From Ensifer sp. WSM1721 (GTDB lineage Bacteria > Pseudomonadota > Alphaproteobacteria > Rhizobiales > Rhizobiaceae): a stretch of 64,000 nucleotides of DNA. Below are positions 44,555 through 53,600 of this stretch, in pieces. The stretch lies in contig NZ_CP165782.1 of assembly GCF_000513895.2 (NCBI RefSeq), positions 62,001 to 126,000 on the forward strand, in the 5' to 3' direction. The notes beneath the pieces are model-generated. The model saw nothing but the letters and a program-made list of their open reading frames with translations. It did no database searches and was not told the origin of the DNA. The first letter of the stretch is position 1; every line of letters starts with the position of its first letter. Both the position numbers and the translations under genes were made by a program.

Positions 44555-46270
44555 ATGGCCATCTTGCCCAATTTTGGTGCGGCGACCTTCATTCCCGGAG
44601 CGCCGATCGACAATCCCTACTTACCCCTGATCCCCGGTCACGTCCTGAGCTATAAGGGCGATGAGACCGATCCGGACACTGGCGAGGTCACGACGGAGCG
44701 CAACGACCTCTTCACCACCTCTGCGACATTCGAGGTGCGCGGAATCACCACCACTGTGATCCGCGACACGGTCTACGAGGACGACGTGATCCTTGAGGAC
44801 ACCTTCGACTGGTATGCGCAGGACACCGAAGGCAACGTCTGGTATTTCGGCGAGATCGTCGTCAATTATGAGTACGACGACAACGGTAATTTCATTGGCA
44901 TCAATCATGACGGCCAATGGTCGGCAGACGACCCAGGCAATCAGCCGGGTTGGGCGATGAAGGCGAGTCCCGAGTTCGGCCCGGCCTATTATCTCGAATA
45001 TGCGCCGGGCATTGCCGAGGACGAAAGCATCATCGCCGAGACCGGGCTCCGCGTCGAAACGCCCTTCGGAGAATTCGACGACGTCATCAAGATCATCGAC
45101 AGTTCGGCACTCTCCACCGGCATCGAGTTCAAGTATTACGCTCCCGGTATCGGCGAAATCACCGAACTTGCCGTGGCACCGGACGGGAGCACGGCGTCGC
45201 AGGTCGACCTCTACCGGCGCGGCGTGGTCGGTCAGGTGGATCCCGACGACACGGATGATGTAACGCCTCTTTTGGCGAAGCTTCAGGAAGGCAAGACAAT
45301 AGAGGATCTCGCCGAGATACGTGACCTCGAGGCCGCAGATTTCGCGGGGGCCGGAGCGACGAAGCAGGTGACGGTGCTCGGTGGGTCCACCGACAGCGCT
45401 AACGCACTGGGCGCCTATTTCGTCGATACGGCGAGCGGAGCCATCAGCGAGGCAAGAATACTCGTGGCGGATCTCTCGGATGCGTCGAGCGGTACCTCGG
45501 TGCCCGTCGATGTGCCGGCGGGGCAGGCCTTATGCTTGTTCCTTGTGCGCGCTACGGACGAGATCGGCGTCGATCTGGAGCAGTTCACCGATGGTGGCTT
45601 GCGTCTCACCAATCTCCTCACGGGCGCGCCGGCCAGCGCGAACGACCTCTTTGCGCCGACGATCATGGACGATGCCGGCAATATCCTGCCGATCCAGCCC
45701 TTGAGCGCGCTTGGGGCCGACGACGGTACCAATCTATTGAACCCCGCCGGCAGCATGCAGGCGATCGGTCTTTCCTCGAAAGTCGCGGGAGCGGGTGGGA
45801 TCGAGATCATCGGCTTCGAAGACCGGCTGAACACCAGCCCCAATTATGATGGCGATTTCAATGATGCGATTGTTGCCGTCAGCGATACGCCAATCGCGCC
45901 CGAAACGCTCAGCCAGCTCGTTCGCGAAGCCGGAGCCGCAAAGCCCGGAGAGACCGATGATGATCAGCCGGACAGCGACAGCCCAGACGGATTCCCAGTC
46001 AACCTTCCAGGCGATGACGAGGCTGAGCATCGGGATAGGGATCAGAGCGGAGACTGGTTTGCCGGCGATACTTTCCATTTCGCCGACGCCGCATTCCATC
46101 CCGAGCGGTTCGGCGATTCCAGCCGTAGCGATTTGACCGCGGATTGGGCGGCGCCCTGCGCATGCGCCAACGATGATCACCTCGCCGATATCGATTTTCT
46201 CCCAGGGGGAAGCGTCGAGGTTGGCATGGGCTCCGCCTCGCCGGGCGGCGATGGCTTCTTCCTGGCCTGA
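44555..46270 (+). CDS. Large acidic DUF4114-domain protein, probably secreted
   Basis: 571 residues, very Asp/Glu-rich. The N-terminal half (1-230) is a beta-rich domain of unknown family. Residues about 270-450 fit a DUF4114-type domain, ending with IEIIGFEDRLN...YDGDFNDAIVAVS (the GFED...DFND signature, likely Ca-binding). The tail is Asp-rich and low-complexity. There is no Sec signal, so export would need type I or another leaderless route; no exporter gene is adjacent. GGAGGA precedes the ATG. A membrane LuxR gene follows after 97 bases. Confidence 0.75.
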   Translation: MAILPNFGAATFIPGAPIDNPYLPLIPGHVLSYKGDETDPDTGEVTTERNDLFTTSATFEVRGITTTVIRDTVYEDDVILEDTFDWYAQDTEGNVWYFGEIVVNYEYDDNGNFIGINHDGQWSADDPGNQPGWAMKASPEFGPAYYLEYAPGIAEDESIIAETGLRVETPFGEFDDVIKIIDSSALSTGIEFKYYAPGIGEITELAVAPDGSTASQVDLYRRGVVGQVDPDDTDDVTPLLAKLQEGKTIEDLAEIRDLEAADFAGAGATKQVTVLGGSTDSANALGAYFVDTASGAISEARILVADLSDASSGTSVPVDVPAGQALCLFLVRATDEIGVDLEQFTDGGLRLTNLLTGAPASANDLFAPTIMDDAGNILPIQPLSALGADDGTNLLNPAGSMQAIGLSSKVAGAGGIEIIGFEDRLNTSPNYDGDFNDAIVAVSDTPIAPETLSQLVREAGAAKPGETDDDQPDSDSPDGFPVNLPGDDEAEHRDRDQSGDWFAGDTFHFADAAFHPERFGDSSRSDLTADWAAPCACANDDHLADIDFLPGGSVEVGMGSASPGGDGFFLA

Positions 46271-46367
46271 GCCGCCCGCTCAGCGCCCGTCTGTTGCGAA
46301 GCCCGACAGGCGGGCGCAAAATGGTTGGACTGTTGCAGCGCAGTGCGACGAGTTCGGGAGGCGAGCC

Positions 46368-46967
46368 ATGGATTGGACCAGGGGGCGTGGCCGGCAGATC
46401 CTGATCGCCGGCGCAGTGGGAACCTTCGCACTGTTGCTCGGTCTTGAAGTGGTGAAAGAGGAAGAAGAGTGGACCGTCGCGGAATTGCTGACGGAGGCAG
46501 TGACGATCGCACTTCTCGTTGGCTGTTCGGCCTGCGTCGCGCTCTTATCCTCGCGCCTTCGTGAGCAGGAGGCCGGTAATCTCGATCTGCGCGACAAGAT
46601 CGCACGCATCAGGGAAAGCAACGCCCAGTGGCGCGCCGACCTGGCGGACCATTTTCAGGAGCTCGGCGCAGCAATCCAGCGCCAATTCGCGGCCTGGGGC
46701 TGCACGCAAGCGGAGCAGGAGGTCGGATTGCTGCTGCTCAAGGGCTTCAGCCACAAGGAGATCGCGCGAATCCGGGGAGCAAGCGAAGCGACAATTCGCC
46801 AGCAGGCAGCCTCGGTTTACCACAAGGCCGAGCTTTCCGGCCGCGCTGCGCTCTCTGCCTATTTCCTTGAGGAGCTGCTGCTGCCGCCGACACCTCAGCC
46901 GCCCGCGCGCGGCGACGGGTTGGCTCGTCCGGAACCCCCGGAACCCGGCCGCTTCACGTCCGATTGA
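46368..46967 (+). CDS. Membrane-anchored LuxR-type regulator
   Basis: 199 residues. Two membrane helices at the N-terminus (about 9-27 and 40-62), a coiled linker (about 63-110), then a LuxR/GerE-type helix-turn-helix (TQAEQEVGLLLLKGFSHKEIARIRGASEATIRQQAASVYHKA). No receiver or autoinducer domain is present, so the signal is presumably sensed at the membrane. A Pro-rich tail ends the protein. Likely co-transcribed with the DUF4114 gene. GGGAGG lies upstream of the ATG. Confidence 0.82.
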   Translation: MDWTRGRGRQILIAGAVGTFALLLGLEVVKEEEEWTVAELLTEAVTIALLVGCSACVALLSSRLREQEAGNLDLRDKIARIRESNAQWRADLADHFQELGAAIQRQFAAWGCTQAEQEVGLLLLKGFSHKEIARIRGASEATIRQQAASVYHKAELSGRAALSAYFLEELLLPPTPQPPARGDGLARPEPPEPGRFTSD

Positions 46968-47012
46968 TCTCGATCCGCAGCCTCTTCCGGCCGCGTAAAA
47001 GTCGGTGTGCAA

Positions 47013-47690
47013 CTACCATACGAAGGGAACGAGCCGGTAGCGGACCCGTTCCGCATAGGTGTCATAACCGGCGAGGCCGGTGCGCAGCGCCTTCTCCTCG
47101 ATGCCTATGCGGATGGCGAGCAATCCCGCCAGCCCGAATGCGGCGATAAGGCCCCACCAGGAGCCGAGAAGCAGCGACGTGCCGGCAACGAAGAGAAGGC
47201 TGCCGGCATAGAAGGGGTGGCGGACGTAGCGGTAGGGTCCGGTGGTGACAACCCTTTGCGCACGCTCCATTTGCACCTTGACCACCGGCGATGCGAAGCT
47301 GTTTTCGCGCAACGTCCGATAGCTGAATCCGATAGAGAGGATGACGAGCAGCGCCCCCACGGCCTGCACCCACTCCGGCACCGACGACCACTTGAACCGC
47401 ACCGCGTCGAGCGCCATCAACACATAGGCGCCGAAGAGGAACAGCAGGATCACGGAAAGAAGCACCTTGTCGGCCAAAGGCTGGCCCTTCTGGATGGGCG
47501 GCGACAGTCTTTCTTTCAGGAGCGCCGGATCGTGCCGGGCAAGCAACAGCCCGGTGACCAGCGAAAGCGCAAGCATGATGGCGAGGTAGGTCCACGCGGC
47601 CGGCCAGGCAAGGGTCCCGGCGGAGAGGAAGAGGACGGCTCCGATGAACCCGAACCAGGCGACGGTCTGCACGATCAGTCGGACGAGCAT
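47013..47690 (-). CDS. ICMT/PEMT-like membrane methyltransferase
   Basis: 225 residues, about five helices, with the isoprenylcysteine-carboxylmethyltransferase-type C-terminal block VVTTGPYRYVRHPFYAGSLL and EEKAL...Y..Y..RV.YRL. Bacterial members probably methylate lipids or small lipophilic substrates. AAGGAG precedes the ATG, and a palindromic element begins 15 bases upstream of the start. Confidence 0.87.
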   Translation of the reverse strand: MLVRLIVQTVAWFGFIGAVLFLSAGTLAWPAAWTYLAIMLALSLVTGLLLARHDPALLKERLSPPIQKGQPLADKVLLSVILLFLFGAYVLMALDAVRFKWSSVPEWVQAVGALLVILSIGFSYRTLRENSFASPVVKVQMERAQRVVTTGPYRYVRHPFYAGSLLFVAGTSLLLGSWWGLIAAFGLAGLLAIRIGIEEKALRTGLAGYDTYAERVRYRLVPFVW

Positions 47691-47704
47691 AGCAAGCTCC
47701 TTGC

Positions 47705-47805
47705 CTACTGCATGTGTCCTTAAATCGTACCCGATTTAAGGACAAAAACATGCAGTAATTCAAAGAGCGTCCTTTGTGCGTCTGAAAAGACGCACGGCGC
47801 TGTAG
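47705..47805. repeat. Composite palindromic element with linker deletion
   Basis: A-type palindrome CTACTGCATGTGTCCTTAAA / TTTAAGGACAAAAACATGCAG is perfect or nearly so. The usual AAAGTGCTACAGCGTCC junction reads AAAGAGCGTCC, so the left end of the C palindrome is lost. The right end GACGCACGGCGCTGTAG is kept. It lies in the leader of the methyltransferase gene and with it accounts for the 295-base gap. Confidence 0.88.
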
Positions 47806-47985
47806 CCTCGATCTCGAGGGCACCGCGGCGAGTGGGCGCGTCGACCTCTGAGATAGTGCCCAGGCCTCGGATCGCAACTCCGGTCGAACCTCACAGTCTT
47901 GTGCTCGGGACGCGCCTTAAAACCGCACGGCCCGATTCCCATATCGATTCGGGTGCCAATCGTCTCCGCAGGAGGAGGGCTCGCG

Positions 47986-48093
47986 ATGTATCGTTACATG
48001 ATGAAGGAGTTGATGGTCATCATCGCCGGGCTGACGGTCTGCGCGGTGCTGTTCCTGGCCGTCCTCTCTCAAGCACCGGCCGCATCTCTCTAG
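47986..48093 (+). CDS. Small membrane protein (35 residues)
   Basis: 35 codons from an ATG preceded by GGAGGAGGG at ideal spacing. The protein is Lys/Met-rich at the start (MYRYMMKELM) followed by one helix (VIIAGLTVCAVLFLAVL). It is short enough to be missed by annotation. The stop codon TAG overlaps the first base of a palindromic element. No family recognised; single-pass inner-membrane micropeptide. Confidence 0.65.
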   Translation: MYRYMMKELMVIIAGLTVCAVLFLAVLSQAPAASL

Positions 48094-48206
48094 ATCACGA
48101 TGATTTTAGGTCGGATCGACCTAAAATCATAAACGTGATCGACTCTGATAAGTTAGCGCGGGATACGGGCGGAAAACCGCGCACACTTTTCCTCATCCCG
48201 CGCTAA
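48093..48206. repeat. Two-module palindromic element (GATCACG and GCGGGAT types)
   Basis: 48093-48140: GATCACGATGATTTTAGGTC / GACCTAAAATCATAAACGTGATC. 48153-48206: TTAGCGCGGGAT...GGCGGAAAA / TTTTCCTCATCCCGCGCTAA. The same two modules occur in the opposite order at 55806-55908. Confidence 0.85.
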
Positions 48207-48220
48207 AAGACGGCCGAAGG

Positions 48221-48652
48221 TCAAACCCTGCCGAGAATTTCGATGGTTCGCGGATCGCGAACCCCGTCGAAATAGAGGTCGAGCGCTCTGGCAAAAGCGC
48301 CGACGGTCGGCGCGGCAGCCTCGAACAGCGTCATGGACGAGCGGAATTTGAGATCGTCCGGCCGGCCGAAAATCTCGAGCGCGCTTCTTCCGCTGACTGC
48401 ATTGACCGCCTCCGTGCATTCGAGGATCCGGCGGCCGAGAAGCGGATGGCCGAGATAGGCGCGCGCCTCGTCGAGGCCGGATAGCGCGTAATATTGCGCC
48501 GTCGGCGAATGGCCGAGACCCGCAATCTGCGGAAAGATGAACCACATCCAATGCGTCCGCTTGGCGCCGGCGCGCAGTTCGGCGAGCGCGGTCGCATAGG
48601 TGCTTTCCTGCGCCTGGACGAAGCGCTCGAGATCGAAGGCCTCGCTCGTCAT
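48221..48652 (-). CDS. DUF1810 family protein
   Basis: 143 residues of the DUF1810 family: FDLERFVQAQESTYATALAELRAGAKRTHWMWFIFPQ is the hallmark N-terminal block, followed by GLGHSPTAQYYAL and HPLLGRRL-like ILECT. Function not established. Start chosen at the MTSEAF ATG (48652), which matches family length. Confidence 0.88.
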   Translation of the reverse strand: MTSEAFDLERFVQAQESTYATALAELRAGAKRTHWMWFIFPQIAGLGHSPTAQYYALSGLDEARAYLGHPLLGRRILECTEAVNAVSGRSALEIFGRPDDLKFRSSMTLFEAAAPTVGAFARALDLYFDGVRDPRTIEILGRV

Positions 48653-48703
48653 CGGTTTTCCCCGACCGCCTGGCGGAAACCCCTTCGGCTTCCCGCTCAC
48701 ATG

Positions 48704-49690
48704 TCACCAGCGCTGATGAACATGAACCTTGATGAGGCGCTCGTAAAGCGCGGCGATCGCGCCCATGGTGGCGTCGTCGATCGGCGCCAGCGCGCTGGCG
48801 GCGGCGTTGGATTGCGCCTGGGCGGCATTGCGGGCGCCGGGGATGACGACGGAAACGGCGCCCTGCTCGAGGATCCACCGGAGCGCGAATTGCGCCATCG
48901 GCACATCAGCGGGCACGAGCGCGCGCAACTGTTCGACCGCCTCGAGCGCCACGTCGAACGGCACGCCGGCGAAGGTCTCGCCGACGTCGAAGGCTTCGCC
49001 ATGGCGGTTGAAGTTGCGGTGGTCGTCTGCAGCAAAGACGGTGTCCTTGCTGATCCTGCCCGTAAGTAGGCCGGAGGCGAGCGGCACGCGCACGATGACG
49101 CCGACATTCTTCTTTTTCGCTTCGGCGAAGAAGAGGTCGTGCGGCCGCTGGCGGAAGATGTTGTAGATGATCTGGACCGTGGCCACACCAGGATATTCGA
49201 TCGTTTTCAGGGCTTCTTCGACCTTCTCGACGGAGACGCCGTAGTGGCGGATCTTGCCCTTGGTCACCAGGCGGTCGAGCGCCCCGAAGACCTCGGGCCG
49301 GTAGTAGACCTCCGTCGGTGGGCAGTGGAGTTGCACGAGATCGAGCGTTTCGACGCCGAGGTTTGCGAGGCTGCGGTCGATGAAGGCCTCGATATTGGCG
49401 GCCGTGTAGCCGTCCGCCACGTGCGGATTGAGCCGGCGCCCGGCCTTGGTGGCGACGAATGGTTTGTCTCCGCCACGTTCCTTCAGCACCGCGGCGATGA
49501 TTTTTTCGGACCGTCCGTCGCCGTAGACATCCGCCGTGTCGATGAAGGTGACGCCGCTGTCGAGTGCGGCGTGGAGCGCGCGCCTGCCGTCTTCCTCGCT
49601 GACATCGCCCCAGGACCCGCCGATCTGCCAGGCGCCGAAGCCGATCTCCGAAATCGTTGCGCCCGTCCGGCCCAAAACCCTCGTCTTCAT
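48704..49690 (-). CDS. Aldo/keto reductase
   Basis: 328-residue NADPH-dependent (alpha/beta)8 reductase. Catalytic tetrad region: FIDTADVYGDGRSE (Asp, Tyr), VATKAG (Lys), DLVQLHCP (His). C-terminal cofactor block is SVVIPGARNAAQAQSN. AAGGAG precedes the ATG at 49690. Upstream of and co-directional with the DUF1810 gene. Substrate unknown. Confidence 0.92.
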   Translation of the reverse strand: MKTRVLGRTGATISEIGFGAWQIGGSWGDVSEEDGRRALHAALDSGVTFIDTADVYGDGRSEKIIAAVLKERGGDKPFVATKAGRRLNPHVADGYTAANIEAFIDRSLANLGVETLDLVQLHCPPTEVYYRPEVFGALDRLVTKGKIRHYGVSVEKVEEALKTIEYPGVATVQIIYNIFRQRPHDLFFAEAKKKNVGVIVRVPLASGLLTGRISKDTVFAADDHRNFNRHGEAFDVGETFAGVPFDVALEAVEQLRALVPADVPMAQFALRWILEQGAVSVVIPGARNAAQAQSNAAASALAPIDDATMGAIAALYERLIKVHVHQRW

Positions 49691-49777
49691 CTCAAATCTC
49701 CTTCGCACGCCGTGCCGGTGTCGCTTGTCGTCTCGAGCATTTGTATGACGATTGTCACGCTTATGAAAAGCGGGGGC

Positions 49778-50362
49778 TCAGTTCTCCATCGATACGATCG
49801 CCTTTCCGCGACTGAGATCCGCGACGAGGACAAGCGTCTCATCTGCCACGTCCTTTCGCAGGTCGATCGTCAGCACCGCACCGATATCGGTGAAGCTCTC
49901 GCCAGCAATCATGACGCCGCGAGCCGTGAGCCGCGCCTTGATCAGCGCGAGATCAGCGAAGTCGCAGGCAATTGTCGCGCGCAGCATCTCGACGAGTTCG
50001 ACCTTCTCCGCCGCCTTGAGGCAGAGTGCGGCGGTGCCGCCATAGGCGCGGACCAGCCCGCCGCTGCCAAGCAGGATGCCGCCGAACCAGCGAGAGACGA
50101 CGACCGCGATGCGGTCGAGGGACTGGCCGTCGATCGCCGCGAGGATAGGCTTCCCCGCCGTACCGCTCGGCTCGCCGTCGTCGCTAAAGCGGTAGTTCTG
50201 GCCGATGCACCAGGCCCAACAATTGTGATTGGCGGAAGGATCGGAATGCGCGGCAAAGAATGCCTTTGCCGACCGCTCGTCCTCGATCGGAGCGGCGACT
50301 GCCGTAAACCGGCTTTTCTTGACTTCCTGTGTCGCGGTTTCGATGCTTTTGAGGGTGAACAT
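49778..50362 (-). CDS. YigZ/IMPACT-family protein
   Basis: 194 residues. The N-terminal UPF0029 domain contains KKSRFTAVAAPI, NHNCWAWCIG, FSDDGEPSGTAGKPIL and RWFGGILLGSGGLVRAYG, all hallmark blocks. A C-terminal DUF1949-type ferredoxin-like domain is present. Ribosome/translation-associated family of uncertain role. GGAAG precedes the ATG at 50362. Confidence 0.92.
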   Translation of the reverse strand: MFTLKSIETATQEVKKSRFTAVAAPIEDERSAKAFFAAHSDPSANHNCWAWCIGQNYRFSDDGEPSGTAGKPILAAIDGQSLDRIAVVVSRWFGGILLGSGGLVRAYGGTAALCLKAAEKVELVEMLRATIACDFADLALIKARLTARGVMIAGESFTDIGAVLTIDLRKDVADETLVLVADLSRGKAIVSMEN

Positions 50363-50440
50363 CCGCTTCTTCCGTTTGGAGCGGTCATAGCGGAATGGGG
50401 AAGGGTGCGCCAGCGGTGTGCGGGCTTTCCGAGGCCGCCC

Positions 50441-50470
50441 CTCATCCCGCTGCCGCGACCTTCTCCCCGC
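50441..50470. repeat. REP-like arm shared with 58507-58589
   Basis: CCCCTCATCCCGCTGCCGCG continues into ACCTTCT and matches the left arm at 58503-58529, followed here by a CTCCCCGCGGGGCGGGGGAG dyad. It is in the gap between YigZ and putA. Confidence 0.5.
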
Positions 50471-50533
50471 GGGGCGGGGGAGAAGGGACAAGCCGCGACC
50501 GCTCGGTCCCCTCTCCCCGCCTGCGGAGAAAGG

Positions 50534-50640
50534 CTACAGCGCCGTGCGTCTTTTCAGACGCACAAAGGACGGTGTAGCACTTTGAATTGCTGCATGTTTT
50601 TGTCCTTAAATCGGGTACGATTTAAGGAAACATGCAGTAG
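50534..50640. repeat. Composite palindromic element, reverse orientation
   Basis: CTACAGCGCCGTGCGTCTT / AGACGCACAAAGGACGGTGTAG, linker CACTTTGAATTG, then CTGCATGTTTTTGTCCTTAA / TTTAAGGAAACATGCAGTAG. It ends 26 bases beyond the putA stop and is the main content of the 303-base YigZ-putA gap. Confidence 0.9.
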
Positions 50641-50665
50641 GGGAAGGGCAAGCCTGACCGTGATT

Positions 50666-53600
50666 TCAGCCTATCGCCATCAGGCTGGCATTGCCGCCGG
50701 CCGCCGCCGTGTTGATGGAGGTGGAGACCTCTTCCACGAGCCAGTTGAGGCAATAGGCGTTCGGATTGCGGGCGATCTCCTCGCCCGATGCGGCCTGGAC
50801 GAGCATTAGCGGACCGGGGAGCGCGGCGATTGTCTTGTTGACCTCGCGGATGCGTTCGTCATCTCCCTCCACCAGGGCGCCGGAAAAGGGGCCGTCGGCC
50901 GCCCAGTCCTTCGACCAGGAGACGCGGAGCGCAATGCTCTGCGGCAGGCCCTTCAGCGAAGCCTGGAGGCCGGAGGCCGCGTCTACAACGACGCTGTTGC
51001 CGGTCGCGAGCGCTGCCGCGAGCTGGTGATAGAGCCCGCTTTCGGTCGCCGGCACGAGGAGGATGCGGCCGCGCGGATGAAGCGCATAGAGGTTGCGCTC
51101 GCCGACGGGGCCGGGAAGCTCCAAATCGAGACCGAGCGCCGAGTTGCTGCCGGCGTTGCGGGCGGCTTCCGCTTCCGCCCGCGCGCCTTTGCCGTCGAGC
51201 CACTTTGCGAAGTCGAGGAGCGTGGGATCGGTATGCACTGAGCTGTGCTGCGGCGGCACGGGTGCGGTCATCACCAGGCGGCCGAGATAGAGCGGGCCGC
51301 CCGCCTTGGGGCCCGTGCCGGAAAGACCGCGGCCGCCGAAAGGCTGCACGCCGACGACCGCACCGATGATGTTGCGGTTGACGTAAAGATTGCCGGCTTT
51401 GATGCGGCTCGTCACATGCGCAATCGTCTCGTCGAGGCGCGTGTGCAGGCCGAAGGTGAGCCCGTAACCCGTAGCATTGATGTCGTCGATCAGCCGGTCG
51501 AGATCGTCGCGGCGGTAGCGGATGACATGGAGCACTGGCCCGAAGACCTCGCGCTTCAGATCCGAAAGCTTTTCCAGTTCGATGATCGTCGGCGGCACGA
51601 AGGTGCCCTGGCCGGTCTCGGCGGCAAGGCCGAGCTGTTCGACCTTGCGGCCGAGCCCGCGCATCCGCTCGATGTGCTTTTCGATGATCTCCTTGGCCTC
51701 GACGGTAATGACCGGGCCGACATCCACCGACAGGCGATCGGTGCGGCCGATGTTCAGTTCGCGGAGCGCCCCCTTGAGCATGGTCAGGATGCGGTCGGCG
51801 ACATCCTCCTGCAGGCAGAGCACGCGCAGCGCCGAGCAGCGCTGGCCGGCGCTATCGAAGGCCGAAGTTATCACGTCGCCGACGACCTGCTCGGCGAGCG
51901 CCGAGGAATCGACGATCATGGCGTTCTGGCCGCCGGTTTCGGCGATGAGCGGGACCGGCCGCCCGCGGGGCGACAGCCGATCGGCGAGCTGCGCCTGGAT
52001 GAGCCGCGCGACCTCGGTCGAGCCGGTGAACATCACGCCCGCGGTCTCGGGCGCGGCGACCAGCGCCGCCCCGACGCGGCCGTCACCCGGCAGAAGCTGC
52101 AGCACGCTTGCCGGAACGCCGGCCTCGTGCAGGATACGTACAGCCTCGGCTGCGATCAGCGGCGTTTCTTCCGCCGGTTTGGCAAGCACCGGATTGCCGG
52201 CGACGAGCGCCGCGGCGACCTGACCGGTGAAGATCGCCAGCGGGAAGTTCCACGGGCTGATGCAGACGACGGGACCGAGCGCCCTATGGGCAGGCCCCAG
52301 CGTGCGGCGCGTCTGTTCGGCATAGTAGCGCAGAAAATCGACCGCTTCGCGCACCTCGGCAATGGCGTTCAGCACCGATTTGCCCGCCTCGCGCATGATC
52401 AGCCCGAGAAGCGTCGGCATGCGCGCCTGCATCAGATCGGCAGCCCTTTCGAGTGAGGCCGCCCGCTCGGCCGGGGAAACGGCGGCCCAGCTCGCCGCCG
52501 CTTCTGCGGCAAGACGCACGGCGCGCCTCGCATCGTCGTCCGAAGTTTCGGTCACAGAGCCAACGACGTCGCGGCGGTCGCCCGGGTTCATGACCGGTCG
52601 CGTTTCGCCGCTGGCGACGCCCGTTGCGAGTTGCGGCGCAGCCGTCCAGCCGATCGTGGCGCTTGCCTTCATCGCCTCCGTTAGGGAACCAAGCGTCTCT
52701 TCGTTGGAGAGGTCGAGGCCGGCCGAATTCCTGCGTGTCTGGCGGAAGAGATCGGCCGGCAGCGCAATCTTGTCGTGCTTGGCGCCGACGACCGGCATGG
52801 AGCGCACGAGTTCCACCGGATCGGCGATCAGTTCGTCGACGGAGACTTTCGGATCGTTGATGCGATGGACGAAGGAGGAGTTGGCGCCGTTCTCGAGCAG
52901 GCGGCGCACGAGATAGGCAAGCAGCGTCTCATGCGTGCCGACCGGCGCATAGATGCGGCAGGGGCGATCGAGCTTGCCGCCGCCGACAACCTCTTCGTAA
53001 AGCGGCTCGCCCATGCCGTGCAGGCATTGGAACTCGTATTTTCCGACCTGAAAATCCTTGCCGGCCATGTGGTAAATGGTGGCGAGCGTCTGGGCGTTGT
53101 GGGTCGCGAACTGCGGGAAGATCACGTCGGTCGCGGAAAGCAGCTTGCGGGCGCAGGCGACATAGGAAACGTCGGTGTAGACCTTGCGGGTGAAGACCGG
53201 AAAATCCTCGAGACCATCAAGCTGTGCGCGCTTGATCTCGGCATCCCAATAGGCGCCCTTGACGAGGCGTAGCATGATGCGCCGGCCCGAGCGCCGCGCG
53301 AGGTCGATGATGAAATCGAGCACGAAGGGGCAGCGTTTGCCATAGGCCTGCACGACGAAGCCCATGCCGTTCCAGCCGGCGAGGTCGGCGTCGAGGCAGA
53401 GGTCCTCAAGGAGATCGAGCGACAGTTCGAGCCGGTCGGCTTCCTCGGCGTCGATATTGAGGCCGATATCATATTTCTTCGCAAGCAGCGCGAGCGCCTT
53501 CACCTTCGGCAGCAATTCACCCATGACGCGCGCTGCCTGCGGCCGCGAATAACGTGGATGCAGCGCCGAGAGCTTGATGGAAATGCCGGGACCTTCATAG

